DNA from: an uncultured Ruminococcus sp.
GTDB taxonomy: Bacteria > Bacillota > Clostridia > Oscillospirales > Acutalibacteraceae
DNA: 42,043 nucleotides
Direction: 5' to 3'
Assembly: GCA_902776975.1 (NCBI GenBank)
Contig: CACYSI010000005.1
Coordinates: 1-42,043 of the forward strand
Below are positions 1-8,237 of the stretch, in pieces. Positions within the stretch are counted from its first letter, which is position 1, and each line of letters starts with the position of its first letter. Under the pieces are notes generated by a model. It worked only from the letters and a program-made list of their open reading frames with translations, had not been told where the DNA came from and made no database searches. Both the position numbers and the translations under genes were made by a program.

Positions 1-149
1 AACGATTATTGCTGTTTATTACTGGCTTTTGATTAAATAACTTTACATTACCATTTACTTTTCATAAATGATCTTATGTAAAGCTTAACATAACACCATT
101 AAACTATTGCTTTGACTGTCTCCGCTTTCTGATTATTTATAAGTAAGCT

Positions 150-180
150 AAAAGCTCCGCTGTTGACCGGCGGAGCTTTT
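150..180 (-). terminator. Intrinsic terminator after the coat-type genes
   Basis: An 11-bp perfect stem (AAAAGCTCCGC paired with GCGGAGCTTTT) closes a short loop and has A/T flanks on both sides, so it could stop transcription in either direction. It begins 10 bp beyond the stop codon of the minus-strand coat gene, which is its most likely client. The remaining DNA from 1 to 149 is AT-rich and shows no gene that I can support. Confidence 0.75.
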
Positions 181-189
181 GATATGCTC

Positions 190-438
190 TCAGTTCATGG
201 CTGAGAACTGCTGTTTCAGGGTATCTATCTTTTGCTGTTCTACGGGCTTGGGATTGTACCAGCCCTTGTCTGTCATCTTCGAGAATATCTCGCCCTGCAT
301 AGAGAGTGAGTCCTCATACGCGCCGTTAAAGGCGGTCTGAACATTCTTCGTGGCTGACTCCACAGCGCCGTGCATATACAGGTCACAGCAGCCCTTTTCG
401 AGAAGCAGAAGGTTCTGCATCAGATTTCTGTCGTCCAT
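190..438 (-). CDS. CotF-family spore coat-type protein
   Basis: This small, probably all-helical protein of 82 residues resembles the coat F (CotF) family, whose members are found in the spore coat of Bacillus and in many Clostridia. The C-terminal part, with the motif KGWYNPKP followed by a glutamine-rich helix, is typical of these proteins. AAGGAGGTG lies 6 bases before the ATG, so the start is secure. It follows a second small gene by 11 bases, forming a two-gene unit that ends in the hairpin at 150-180. A coat function is inferred from family resemblance and from the sigma-E-like promoter upstream of the pair. Confidence 0.75.
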   Translation of the reverse strand: MDDRNLMQNLLLLEKGCCDLYMHGAVESATKNVQTAFNGAYEDSLSMQGEIFSKMTDKGWYNPKPVEQQKIDTLKQQFSAMN

Positions 439-449
439 GGTGCACCTCC

Positions 450-623
450 TTACAGCAGTGAGTAAAATCGGTTGAAAATGGTTGAATGGCGGTCCGCGTA
501 GGTCTCTACGCAGTTCTTCAGCTCAGGGTCGGTCAGGCTCTGCGCTGTCTCTTTGCACTTTTGCTGAAAATACTGCTCATGTCCGAGGGCGTCCTCGATA
601 TAGAGCAACTCTTTGTCGGTCAT
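450..623 (-). CDS. Small coat-associated protein, first gene of the coat pair
   Basis: The product has 57 residues, beginning MTDKELLYIEDALGHEQ. A longer reading from 683 is possible, but AGGAGG lies 7 bases before the ATG at 623 and the extra residues look like translated leader. It resembles the short helical proteins that accompany CotF-like proteins in clostridial genomes, with a conserved DPELK segment near the middle. With its neighbour it may represent a CotF-type helical bundle split between two polypeptides. A sigma-E-like promoter sits about 30 bases upstream. The coat role is inferred and the family assignment is moderate. Confidence 0.65.
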   Translation of the reverse strand: MTDKELLYIEDALGHEQYFQQKCKETAQSLTDPELKNCVETYADRHSTIFNRFYSLL

Positions 624-651
624 ATCATTACCTCCTGAATATTTGGTAATA

Positions 652-681
652 ATAGTATGGACGAAGATAAAATGATTATTC
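652..681 (-). promoter_or_regulatory. Sigma-E-like sporulation promoter for the coat gene pair
   Basis: On the minus strand GAATAAT, a 15-base spacer and CATACTAT match the Bacillus sigma-E consensus (KMATATT, 14-15 bases, CATACAnT) at 6 of 7 and 7 of 8 positions. The predicted transcription start would lie about 20 bases before the ATG at 623. Assignment is by consensus only; sigma-K, which has a related -10 element, remains possible. Confidence 0.5.
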
Positions 682-715
682 AAAAAAATGGGGGCGCGGG
701 CGTCCCGCCCTCAAT

Positions 716-743
716 TTCTGACTTCTCACTCTTCACTTCTGAC
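716..743. repeat. Heptanucleotide tandem array (4 units)
   Basis: Four consecutive 7-base units, TTCTGAC, TTCTCAC, TCTTCAC and TTCTGAC, lie between the groEL terminator and the coat genes. The same period and a similar pyrimidine-rich composition recur at 26242, 26331 and 38718 in this window. Confidence 0.6.
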
Positions 744-745
744 TG

Positions 746-776
746 AAAAGACCTGCTCCGAATGAAGCAGGTCTTT
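746..776 (-). terminator. Intrinsic terminator of groES-groEL
   Basis: AAAGACCTGCT pairs with AGCAGGTCTTT around an 8-base loop, with a T-run on the minus strand, 28 bases past the groEL stop codon. It is a strong rho-independent terminator for the chaperonin operon. Confidence 0.85.
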
Positions 777-804
777 GACATTATATTGATGATTATGGAG
801 ATGA

Positions 805-2448
<1,644 letters not shown>

Positions 2449-2733
2449 TTATTCTACAATAGCGAGAATATCGCTCTGGCGAACGATAGTATACTCTTCA
2501 CCGTCTACCTTCACATCGGTACCGGCGTACTTAGAAGCGATGACCTTGTCGCCTACCTTAACATACATCTTTACCTCGTTGCCGTCTACGATCCCACCGG
2601 GGCCGACAGCGATAACGTTAGCGTACTGGGGCTTCTCCTGAGCCGCGGTTGAAAGCACGATACCCGAAGCGGTGGTCTCCTCAGCGTCGTCGAGCTTGAG
2701 CACTACCTTGTCAAGCAAGGGTTTGATAGTCAT
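2449..2733 (-). CDS. groES: Co-chaperonin GroES (Hsp10)
   Basis: The 94-residue co-chaperonin forms the heptameric lid of the GroEL folding chamber. It carries the standard start (MTIKPLLDKVVLK), a mobile-loop region around residues 17-35 containing TASGIVL, and the motif GDKVIASKYAGT near residues 62-73. AAGGAGG is well placed before the ATG. It is the first gene of the groES-groEL operon, directly downstream of a consensus CIRCE element, so heat-shock control by HrcA is expected. Confidence 0.98.
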   Translation of the reverse strand: MTIKPLLDKVVLKLDDAEETTASGIVLSTAAQEKPQYANVIAVGPGGIVDGNEVKMYVKVGDKVIASKYAGTDVKVDGEEYTIVRQSDILAIVE

Positions 2734-2792
2734 ATATACTCCTCCTTAATAATAAATACATTTTGATCGTCAGCTCTTTAGATTTCGAGCTT

Positions 2793-2819
2793 TTAGCACT
2801 CTTTATCCCCGAGTGCTAA
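2793..2819 (-). promoter_or_regulatory. CIRCE operator (HrcA-binding site)
   Basis: TTAGCACTC, 9 bases and GAGTGCTAA form the exact consensus inverted repeat bound by the HrcA repressor. It lies immediately downstream of the groES -10 element and upstream of the groES RBS, the usual position for heat-shock repression. hrcA itself is not in the window. Confidence 0.97.
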
Positions 2820-2823
2820 ATCT

Positions 2824-2852
2824 ATTTTAAACCATATTCTGTAAAAAATCAA
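2824..2852 (-). promoter_or_regulatory. Sigma-A promoter of groES-groEL
   Basis: On the minus strand TTGATT, a 17-base spacer and TAAAAT sit directly upstream of the CIRCE operator, so HrcA bound there would block initiation. Confidence 0.85.
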
Positions 2853-2868
2853 GGGGATTTTTGCGATT

Positions 2869-4110
2869 TCATAAAAAGTTAATAAATATATGCTTGATAC
2901 AACACCGGCGGTACGCGATAAGAGCAAGAAATCGCGCTGCGCGCGCATTTCGCATAGCCATCTCCCGTTGTTGCGTAGCAACAAACCGGGAGGGCATATA
3001 AATCTTTTTTACCTTATAGGAAACAGCGGACGCTTTAGCGGCTTCTGTCGGAGGCTCCCACATCTCTACATCGGGGAGAGCGGTAGCGGGGATAGATATT
3101 CCCAGCTTCTTCATGACAGGTCTGTTGACCATATTAGTACAGTCATGCTTATAGTTGACCGACAGTGTCGCGGGACTCTTGCCGTTGAAGAGTATGTCGT
3201 TAGCCATACCTGCCGCCTTACTGCCGATGGACGCGTAATTTATCTCGCTTGTCGCGAAGGCTCCCTGCTCCAGCGTAGCCTCATCACCGCAGATAACGGG
3301 GATCTTGTTCTCATACGAAAAATCGTTCAGAGTACCGATATGAGCGCTGAGGAACTTATCAACGGGGATATATATAACATCGCTCTTAGCCTTCTTTATC
3401 TTTTCAAGAGCGGTCTTGAGCGCCTTTTCATCCTCGACAGGATACTGGTCGCATTTGATGCCGATATTCTCAGCCTCTTTAGACGCTACTATACCCTGCA
3501 GTACGGCGTCTGCGTCCGTAGAGCTGTACAGAGCCGCTACACTCTTGGCCTCGGGCAGTATCAGCTTGATAAGATCTATCTGCTCAAAGCAGGGTGTATA
3601 GCTGGATACTCCGGTGACGTTGCCTCCGGGAGCCTCGTTGCTCTCGACCAATCCGACCTCATCGGGGCTGTTTACCGCGCCGAAAACTATAGGTATATCT
3701 TTTGTAACAGCAGCAGCGGTCTCGGAAGCATAGCGTCCGATAGTATAAAGCAGATCACAGCCGTTCTTTACCAAAGTCTCGATCTTTTCACGGCAAAGAT
3801 CCTTGTTATCTTCAACTACATATACTATCTCAACCTTATCCAGTATGCCGCGAGTGTCGAGCTCGGTTATAAAGCCCTCATAACAGTCCTTGCTGGCGTT
3901 GCCCAAGCCGTTCTGAACGATACCTATCTTATACAGCTTTACAGGCTCAGTATAAGATTCGGTCTCGGACGCGGAGACTTTGCTGTCTCCGGAGTTCGGA
4001 TCGGCGCTGTTATCACCGCTGTTTTGGGCTTTCAAAAAGAAGAACACTACCGCGCCTATAACCAGAGCGATAACCACGACACTGATCAGTATTGTCAGAT
4101 GCTTCTTCAT
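2869..4110 (-). CDS. Orphan ABC-type substrate-binding protein with repeat-derived C-terminus
   Basis: Residues about 55-345 resemble the ABC_sub_bind family (PF04392), periplasmic-type binding proteins of the TrpX/YtrF kind, with the family-like segments YKIGIVQNG and IPIVFGAVNSP. A membrane-spanning N-terminus (residues 5-27) lacks a lipobox cysteine, so it probably anchors the protein directly. No permease or ATPase gene is adjacent, which is unusual. The last 46 residues (from about KKIYMPSRF) are encoded by the dispersed repeat at 2926-3009 and the sequence after it, so the native C-terminus seems to have been overwritten. AGGAGG lies before the ATG. The ligand cannot be told from sequence; tryptophan or another amino acid is possible for the family. 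Confidence 0.8.
   Translation of the reverse strand: MKKHLTILISVVVIALVIGAVVFFFLKAQNSGDNSADPNSGDSKVSASETESYTEPVKLYKIGIVQNGLGNASKDCYEGFITELDTRGILDKVEIVYVVEDNKDLCREKIETLVKNGCDLLYTIGRYASETAAAVTKDIPIVFGAVNSPDEVGLVESNEAPGGNVTGVSSYTPCFEQIDLIKLILPEAKSVAALYSSTDADAVLQGIVASKEAENIGIKCDQYPVEDEKALKTALEKIKKAKSDVIYIPVDKFLSAHIGTLNDFSYENKIPVICGDEATLEQGAFATSEINYASIGSKAAGMANDILFNGKSPATLSVNYKHDCTNMVNRPVMKKLGISIPATALPDVEMWEPPTEAAKASAVSYKVKKIYMPSRFVATQQREMAMRNARAARFLALIAYRRCCIKHIFINFL
2926..3009. repeat. Dispersed hairpin repeat R1, compact copy
   Basis: Two blocks are shared with the copy at 8238-8435. The left block (2926-2958) is a GC-rich palindrome with AAAT/ATTT ends and differs from the other copy at one base of 33. 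The right block (2962-3009) holds a hairpin: TTGTTGC, loop GTA and GCAACAA, plus an outer CTCCC/GGGAG stem, ending in AAATCTTTTT. Here the blocks are nearly adjacent; in the other copy about 117 bases separate them. This copy lies inside the reading frame of the substrate-binding protein. Confidence 0.75.
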
Positions 4111-4177
4111 GCAGACCTCCTTGTGGCGGAGATTATCCTAAACCATCCGCTGTTTGAGTAGGTATACTAATAGTAAT

Positions 4178-4206
4178 ATAATAGACTATTTTGAGCAAAA
4201 TGTCAA
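4178..4206 (-). promoter_or_regulatory. Sigma-A promoter of the substrate-binding protein gene
   Basis: On the minus strand TTGACA, a 17-base spacer and TATTAT form a near-consensus promoter. The start of transcription would lie about 60 bases before the ATG at 4110. Confidence 0.85.
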
Positions 4207-4270
4207 ATCAGCGGGCTTTTTCACGCAAAAGAGAGGATATTTTCAACAGGGAACCCATGATAAATGTCAG

Positions 4271-5380
4271 CTAACGAAAATACATATATACCTGACAGCG
4301 CAGAGTACCGTTATACAGCTTGCGGCGTTTATCGGCTGTGCGTCCGAAACAGCGCTCAAAGCTGTCGTCGGGAGATATGAGGATATATGAATGACCGGGC
4401 TTACGCTCAAACCTCTCGCCCATTATCCTATACAGCTCGCGAGCTTGTTCGATGTCCAGCATACGCTCACCGTACGGAGGATTGGTGATGACGGTAGCCC
4501 TGTCAAAGCTCTCCTTATAATCGCTGATATCCCGACGCTCAAAAACGATCCTGTCCCCTACTCCGGCAAGCTCGGCGTTGCGGCGGGCAACAGCAAGCGC
4601 TTCTTCATCTATATCATAGCCGTAGGCGATAAAAGCCGCGTCCTTACGCACGCCGTCACGCGCCCTCTGCCTTTCGGCTTCAACGATATCCGGATCCACC
4701 TGACTCCACTGTTCAAATGCAAACGAGCGATCTATGCCGGGCATGATACCGAGCGCCTTTCGAGCAGCTTCAATAAGTATGGTACCGCTGCCGCAGAACG
4801 GGTCGATGACCGTATGATCGGCTCTTACGCGAGCGAGATCGACCATAGCCGCAGCCAAAGTCTCCTTGATGGGAGCGTCGTTTGACATGGCGCGATAACC
4901 GCGCTTGTTGAGGGCCTCTCCCGTCGTATCGAGCATAACGCTGACGCGGTTTTTGAATATGCGGAACTGTATCTGATGCACGGCGCCGTCCTCCTCGAAC
5001 CACGAGATACCGTAATGCTGTCTGAGGCTCTCTACCACAGCCTTCTTGATTATCTTCTGGCAGGCGGGGATAGAGGTCAAAGCGGAATCGAGGCTGTTGC
5101 CTTTGACGGGGAAAGCGTCGCGCTCACCGATAAAGCTGCTCCAGTCCGCCGCCTTAACGCCCTCAAAGAGCGTATCAAAATCCCTCGCCTCAAACTCGGC
5201 GAGCAGGATGAATACCCTCGCGCACATAGACGAACAGATATTGGCGCGGACCATAGAAGCATAGCCGCCGCTGAACAGCACCCTGCCGTTCTCGGCGCGG
5301 ACATTTTCAATACCTCTGAATTTCAACTCATTTGCCGCGAGACCCTCAAGCCCCAACAAACACGGAGCGACAAACTCCAT
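4271..5380 (-). CDS. THUMP-domain SAM-dependent RNA methyltransferase (RlmL/YpsC type)
   Basis: This class I methyltransferase is predicted to modify an RNA guanine (m2G). The N-terminal THUMP-type domain (about residues 1-155) should bind RNA. It is followed by a Rossmann-type catalytic domain with the SAM motif DPFCGSGT (193-200) and the N-methylating motif NPPYGERM (300-307). Its 369 residues suit the YpsC/RlmL N-domain family; the exact target base is not clear from sequence. AAGGAG lies 5-6 bases before the ATG. It has no co-oriented partner close by. A MITE-like element ends only 15 bases upstream of its start codon, just before the RBS. Confidence 0.9.
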   Translation of the reverse strand: MEFVAPCLLGLEGLAANELKFRGIENVRAENGRVLFSGGYASMVRANICSSMCARVFILLAEFEARDFDTLFEGVKAADWSSFIGERDAFPVKGNSLDSALTSIPACQKIIKKAVVESLRQHYGISWFEEDGAVHQIQFRIFKNRVSVMLDTTGEALNKRGYRAMSNDAPIKETLAAAMVDLARVRADHTVIDPFCGSGTILIEAARKALGIMPGIDRSFAFEQWSQVDPDIVEAERQRARDGVRKDAAFIAYGYDIDEEALAVARRNAELAGVGDRIVFERRDISDYKESFDRATVITNPPYGERMLDIEQARELYRIMGERFERKPGHSYILISPDDSFERCFGRTADKRRKLYNGTLRCQVYMYFR

Positions 5381-5394
5381 ACAAACAACTCCTT

Positions 5395-5552
5395 ATACTA
5401 ATTTCAATTAAAACGCTTAAACAAGATATTTGCGGAAAATTTCGCAGAGCAAGGCGGAGATTGCAGGCAGGCTGGCGCCTGTCAAGATCGACAACGCAGC
5501 TATGCGGAATTTAACGCAATAGATGTTAAAGGGTTTTATTTGAAATTAGTAT
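5395..5552. mobile_element. MITE-like element R2, complete copy (158 bp)
   Basis: The element is bounded by terminal inverted repeats: ATACTAATTTCAA at the left end and its reverse complement at the right. Pairing continues for about 30 bases with 3-5 mismatches. It contains no coding sequence, but has an internal palindrome (CAGGC, TGGC, GCCTG). The first 96 bases recur with one mismatch at 38476-38571, and a diverged copy begins at 41945. No clear target duplication is visible, although the flanks are rich in TA. It fills the space between the hpf terminator and the methyltransferase RBS. Confidence 0.75.
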
Positions 5553-5567
5553 TAATAATACACAGAA

Positions 5568-5593
5568 AGCGGACAGCAGAGGCGCTGTCCGCT
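5568..5593 (-). terminator. Hairpin terminator after hpf
   Basis: AGCGGACAGC pairs with GCTGTCCGCT around a 6-base loop, about 55 bases past the hpf stop codon. The following T-stretch is short (TTTCTGTG), so termination may be imperfect. Confidence 0.6.
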
Positions 5594-5647
5594 CACGGTC
5601 ATTCAATCATATTTTGATAATCGAATTATAACCTCGGCTTATGCAAA

Positions 5648-6181
5648 TCAGTTTTCGGCAGTGGGGACGAGAAGTCCGTACTTGCCGTCGTCACGCAGAT
5701 AGACTACGTTGACCTCGCCGGTCTCGGCGTTGGTGAACATATAGAACTTGTGACCTACCATGTTCATCTGCAGGATAGCCTCGTCTACCGAGATCGGCTT
5801 GACGGGGATCTCCTTAGTACGAACTACGGTGTAATCCTCCTCGGTATCAAGCTCGTCCACGGGGGCTACAAGATCCTCGAGAGAGCCCTGTCTGAGGCGT
5901 TTCTCGAGCTTAGCCTTGTTCTTGCGGAGCTGGCGTCCGAGTACATCCACACACTTATCAACAGCGTCATTCATCTCAGGCATCGTTTTCTCGGCTCTGT
6001 AGACCATTGACTTATCACGGATGGTTATCTCTACGGTCTGTGAGCTCTTATCTACGGTAGCAACAACAAACGCCTGAGCTTCATCTGAGAAGACTCTGTC
6101 AAACTTGCCGAGTTTCTTCTCTACTCTCTGTTTGAAGTTGTCCCTAAGATTACACTTGCGTTCGGTATAGGTAATCTTCAT
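5648..6181 (-). CDS. hpf: Ribosome hibernation-promoting factor, long form
   Basis: Long HPF proteins pair inactive 70S ribosomes into 100S dimers in stationary phase. Residues 1-100 form the YfiA/RaiA-type ribosome-binding domain, beginning MKITYTERKCNLRD. A charged linker follows. Residues about 125-177 are the C-terminal dimerisation domain, with the motif HKFYMFTNAETGEVNVVYL. The length of 177 residues is normal for the long form. GGAGG lies before the ATG. It follows the yabR-like gene by 24 bases and closes the yab transcription unit, ahead of the hairpin at 5568-5593. Confidence 0.96.
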   Translation of the reverse strand: MKITYTERKCNLRDNFKQRVEKKLGKFDRVFSDEAQAFVVATVDKSSQTVEITIRDKSMVYRAEKTMPEMNDAVDKCVDVLGRQLRKNKAKLEKRLRQGSLEDLVAPVDELDTEEDYTVVRTKEIPVKPISVDEAILQMNMVGHKFYMFTNAETGEVNVVYLRDDGKYGLLVPTAEN

Positions 6182-6205
6182 AATAAATGCCTCCTAAGCA
6201 ATAAT

Positions 6206-6694
6206 TTATTTACGACCGCCGCCGTTCCCTCGGCGGGAATAGCCGCGGCTCTCGCCACGTTTAAGATCTGACATCTTATCCTCGGAGGTACGCTTGAACT
6301 TACTCATCATGTCCTCAAAGCTGCCGCCGCCCGATGAGCTCTGCCACTCAAAGTTACCCGGAGAGGTAACGGGGGGAGCGGGCTCATACTTCTTGCGCTG
6401 CTTTGGGGGCCGGGACTGTCGCTGACGGTTTTTGGCAGGCATCTTCTTGCTGTCGTCGGCATTCTCGAGCTGCTTGAGCGACAGTGCGATCTTGCCGTCA
6501 TCGGATATCGAGATGACCTTAGCGGTCACTACCTGTCCGACCTTAAGGACTGACTTGATATCCTCGACATACGATCGTGATATCTCGGAGATATGTATCA
6601 TCCCTCTGACTCCGCCGTCAGTCTCGACAAAAGCGCCGAAATTAGTTATGCCTATTATTTTACCGTTTACGATGTTACCCACACTCAAAGACAT
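6206..6694 (-). CDS. S1-domain RNA-binding protein (YabR-like)
   Basis: An S1 domain occupies residues 1-72 (VGNIVNGKIIGITNFGAFVE ending in GKIALSLKQL), matching Bacillus YabR and the general stress protein 13 type. A low-complexity tail rich in Arg, Lys, Ser and Gly fills the remaining 90 residues and probably binds RNA non-specifically. The gene sits directly after divIC, exactly as in the yabO-yabP-yabQ-divIC-yabR order of Bacillus. AAGGGG lies about 13 bases before the ATG, a rather distant RBS. The specific role of YabR is not established; ribosome or mRNA binding is inferred. Confidence 0.9.
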   Translation of the reverse strand: MSLSVGNIVNGKIIGITNFGAFVETDGGVRGMIHISEISRSYVEDIKSVLKVGQVVTAKVISISDDGKIALSLKQLENADDSKKMPAKNRQRQSRPPKQRKKYEPAPPVTSPGNFEWQSSSGGGSFEDMMSKFKRTSEDKMSDLKRGESRGYSRRGNGGGRK

Positions 6695-6759
6695 TCAGTA
6701 ATATACCCCTTAAATAAGAATCATCATCGCCGCTCCGAGGAGCAGGCGATATATCTGTA

Positions 6760-7131
6760 TCAATCGCCCGTTACATTGACGAAAACTCTTTCGCCCTCTT
6801 TGATATAATCGAGATCGTCGCGGGCTATCTGCTCAGCGAGCGCCGAAAAATCGGAGCCGGTAGAGTCATACAGCTTTTGCATCTCGTCGTTCTTGATCTC
6901 CTGCACGGTTATCTTCTCTTTTAATTCGTCAAGCTCAGCCTTGCGCTCGCGGATCTGAGATTGGATGCCGATGATGGATACAAGTGAATATATCAAAAAA
7001 GCAACCGCCGCCAAAGAAAGCACAATAATCACCGGGCGGGAGAGAAATCTCCTACCTTCGGTTTTGCTTCTTTCTTTGCCCGCGGTCTTTTCGCTCTTTG
7101 CGTGCTTTTGCGTTTTTTCCGTTCTGCTCAT
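6760..7131 (-). CDS. divIC: Septum formation initiator DivIC (FtsB family)
   Basis: This small bitopic division protein forms the FtsL-DivIC-DivIB complex at the septum. The 123-residue product has a very basic cytoplasmic N-terminus (1-32), one membrane segment (about 33-53) and a coiled coil (about 55-95), as expected. The identity is supported by its place between yabQ and yabR. Its ATG lies inside the 3' end of yabQ, giving an unusual 80-base overlap. AAGGAAG is well placed before this ATG and no later methionine would keep the membrane segment, so the overlap appears real. Confidence 0.9.
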   Translation of the reverse strand: MSRTEKTQKHAKSEKTAGKERSKTEGRRFLSRPVIIVLSLAAVAFLIYSLVSIIGIQSQIRERKAELDELKEKITVQEIKNDEMQKLYDSTGSDFSALAEQIARDDLDYIKEGERVFVNVTGD

Positions 7132-7642
7132 TATATCTTCCTTTATTATGTCCGCGAGAGGCTTTATGAGCCTTATCCGCGGAATGGTGTTTTTTTATTA
7201 CAGAAGCCGACTTGTTCAGCGACTTGTCTACTACTTCATGTATATTATACACTAAAATAGATATCACTTTCAATAGCAAATCGAAAATTTTTTCTGAAAT
7301 TTTGTATATATTTTGTAAAAATGTACGCAAAAACCGCGCAAGATGTGAATAAAATTTGCCCATAACGCTGCCCAGCGTCAAACGGTAAGACAAAAAGCCC
7401 ACCGCCTCGCCGAATATGATAAAGGCTCTGACGTCGCCCTTGTTGAACGGCAGCGCAAATAAAGATGTGATAACTCCGCAAACGGTAAAGAACACCACAT
7501 CGGTCACAGCTACGCTCACGCCCCGTGCTCTGACAAGCATCCTGACAGCTCTCAAAAGGTCATACAGCGCTCCCAAGATAAGTCCCAGAACGATCGAACA
7601 CAAAAAATACGTCGTCTGGTCGGCTACAGACAGTGTGCTCAT
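7052..7642 (-). CDS. yabQ: Spore cortex biosynthesis protein YabQ
   Basis: YabQ is a membrane protein of the outer forespore membrane that is needed for cortex formation in Bacillus. Three to four hydrophobic segments lie within residues 8-100, with the family signature GLILGALYDLLRAVR near the first. The C-terminal tail (about 150-196) is dominated by Lys and Arg. Its 196 residues are in the family range. The start overlaps the yabP stop by 4 bases, which points to translational coupling. The basic tail is encoded in DNA that also encodes the basic N-terminus of DivIC in another frame. Confidence 0.9.
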   Translation of the reverse strand: MSTLSVADQTTYFLCSIVLGLILGALYDLLRAVRMLVRARGVSVAVTDVVFFTVCGVITSLFALPFNKGDVRAFIIFGEAVGFLSYRLTLGSVMGKFYSHLARFLRTFLQNIYKISEKIFDLLLKVISILVYNIHEVVDKSLNKSASVIKKHHSADKAHKASRGHNKGRYNEQNGKNAKARKERKDRGQRKKQNRR

Positions 7643-7908
7643 CTGAACAGCCGTGAGCGCAAAGAGCCCGAGGATGAGCCGATATACTGCAGGGCGCTGA
7701 TCTTGCCGTCGATCACTACATCGCCGCTGTCGAGACTCAGCTTGCTGATATGCAGAGAAGACCCTTTGACGGCGAGTGTACAGTCGGACAGCTTGACGGT
7801 GATATTTTGCTCGTCAAAGACAGGTACGTCCTCGACGCCTGTGAGAGTCAGCAGGCTGCGGTTGTCAAGAGTGAGGATATGCGGCTTTTTAACGATATTT
7901 TCAGGCAT
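7639..7908 (-). CDS. yabP: Sporulation protein YabP
   Basis: The 89-residue protein belongs to the YabP/YqfC family of small sporulation proteins. The core reads LTLDNRSLLTLTGVEDVPVF and ends in a GLY/LEU-like beta-rich segment. GGGAGG precedes the ATG at a good distance. The gene is translationally coupled to yabQ by a 4-base overlap. A sigma-E-like promoter lies 30-60 bases upstream, in agreement with mother-cell expression of yabP-yabQ in Bacillus. The biochemical function is unknown in the family. Confidence 0.9.
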   Translation of the reverse strand: MPENIVKKPHILTLDNRSLLTLTGVEDVPVFDEQNITVKLSDCTLAVKGSSLHISKLSLDSGDVVIDGKISALQYIGSSSGSLRSRLFR

Positions 7909-7938
7909 AAAGATACCTCCCGTATAATCTATCTATAG

Positions 7939-7967
7939 ATTATATGAGAGGTACAAAATATTTATGA
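7939..7967 (-). promoter_or_regulatory. Sigma-E-like promoter of yabP-yabQ
   Basis: On the minus strand TCATAAA, a 14-base spacer and CATATAAT fit the sigma-E pattern, with 7 of 8 bases matching in the -10 element. The predicted start lies about 24 bases before the yabP ATG. It would let the mother cell express yabPQ separately from rqcP. Confidence 0.5.
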
Positions 7968-7973
7968 GTCTGA

Positions 7974-8216
7974 TCAGTTAAGCGGGGTGTACATCGAGGC
8001 GGCGTCTTCCTTGCGGACGGTCTCCGCTACCTTTTCGACACGGAACTTCACCGAGCGTGACTCGAAGTTCAGCTCGATGACGTCGCCCTCCTTGACATCA
8101 TAAGAAGCGCGGGCGACCTTGCCGTTGACTACAGCCTTGCCCGCGTCGCAGACCTCGTTGGCTACGGTACGACGCTTAATGATGCGTGAAACCTTAAGGT
8201 ATTTATCTAATCTCAT
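7974..8216 (-). CDS. rqcP: RqcP (YabO), S4-domain ribosome quality-control factor
   Basis: RqcP binds stalled 50S subunits and works with RqcH to add C-terminal alanine tails to blocked nascent chains. The 80-residue product is almost entirely an S4 RNA-binding domain, starting MRLDKYLKVSRIIKRR. The frame is open upstream to 8345, but that extension translates repeat R1. GGAGGA sits 4 bases before the ATG at 8216, so this start is preferred. In Bacillus the gene follows mazG directly; here hup, a terminator and a repeat copy lie between. The gene order to yabP, yabQ and divIC is conserved. Confidence 0.93.
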   Translation of the reverse strand: MRLDKYLKVSRIIKRRTVANEVCDAGKAVVNGKVARASYDVKEGDVIELNFESRSVKFRVEKVAETVRKEDAASMYTPLN

Positions 8217-8237
8217 ATCGTCCTCCGGGATATCAAA

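Noticed and set aside
686-711. GC-rich hairpin followed by T7 on the minus strand, as a second groEL terminator
   Set aside because: The stem is only 5 bases and the T-run is offset; the hairpin at 746-776 already explains termination.
2890-4161. A long plus-strand open frame antisense to the substrate-binding protein
   Set aside because: It lacks an RBS and any family resemblance, and it mirrors the codon pattern of the minus-strand gene.
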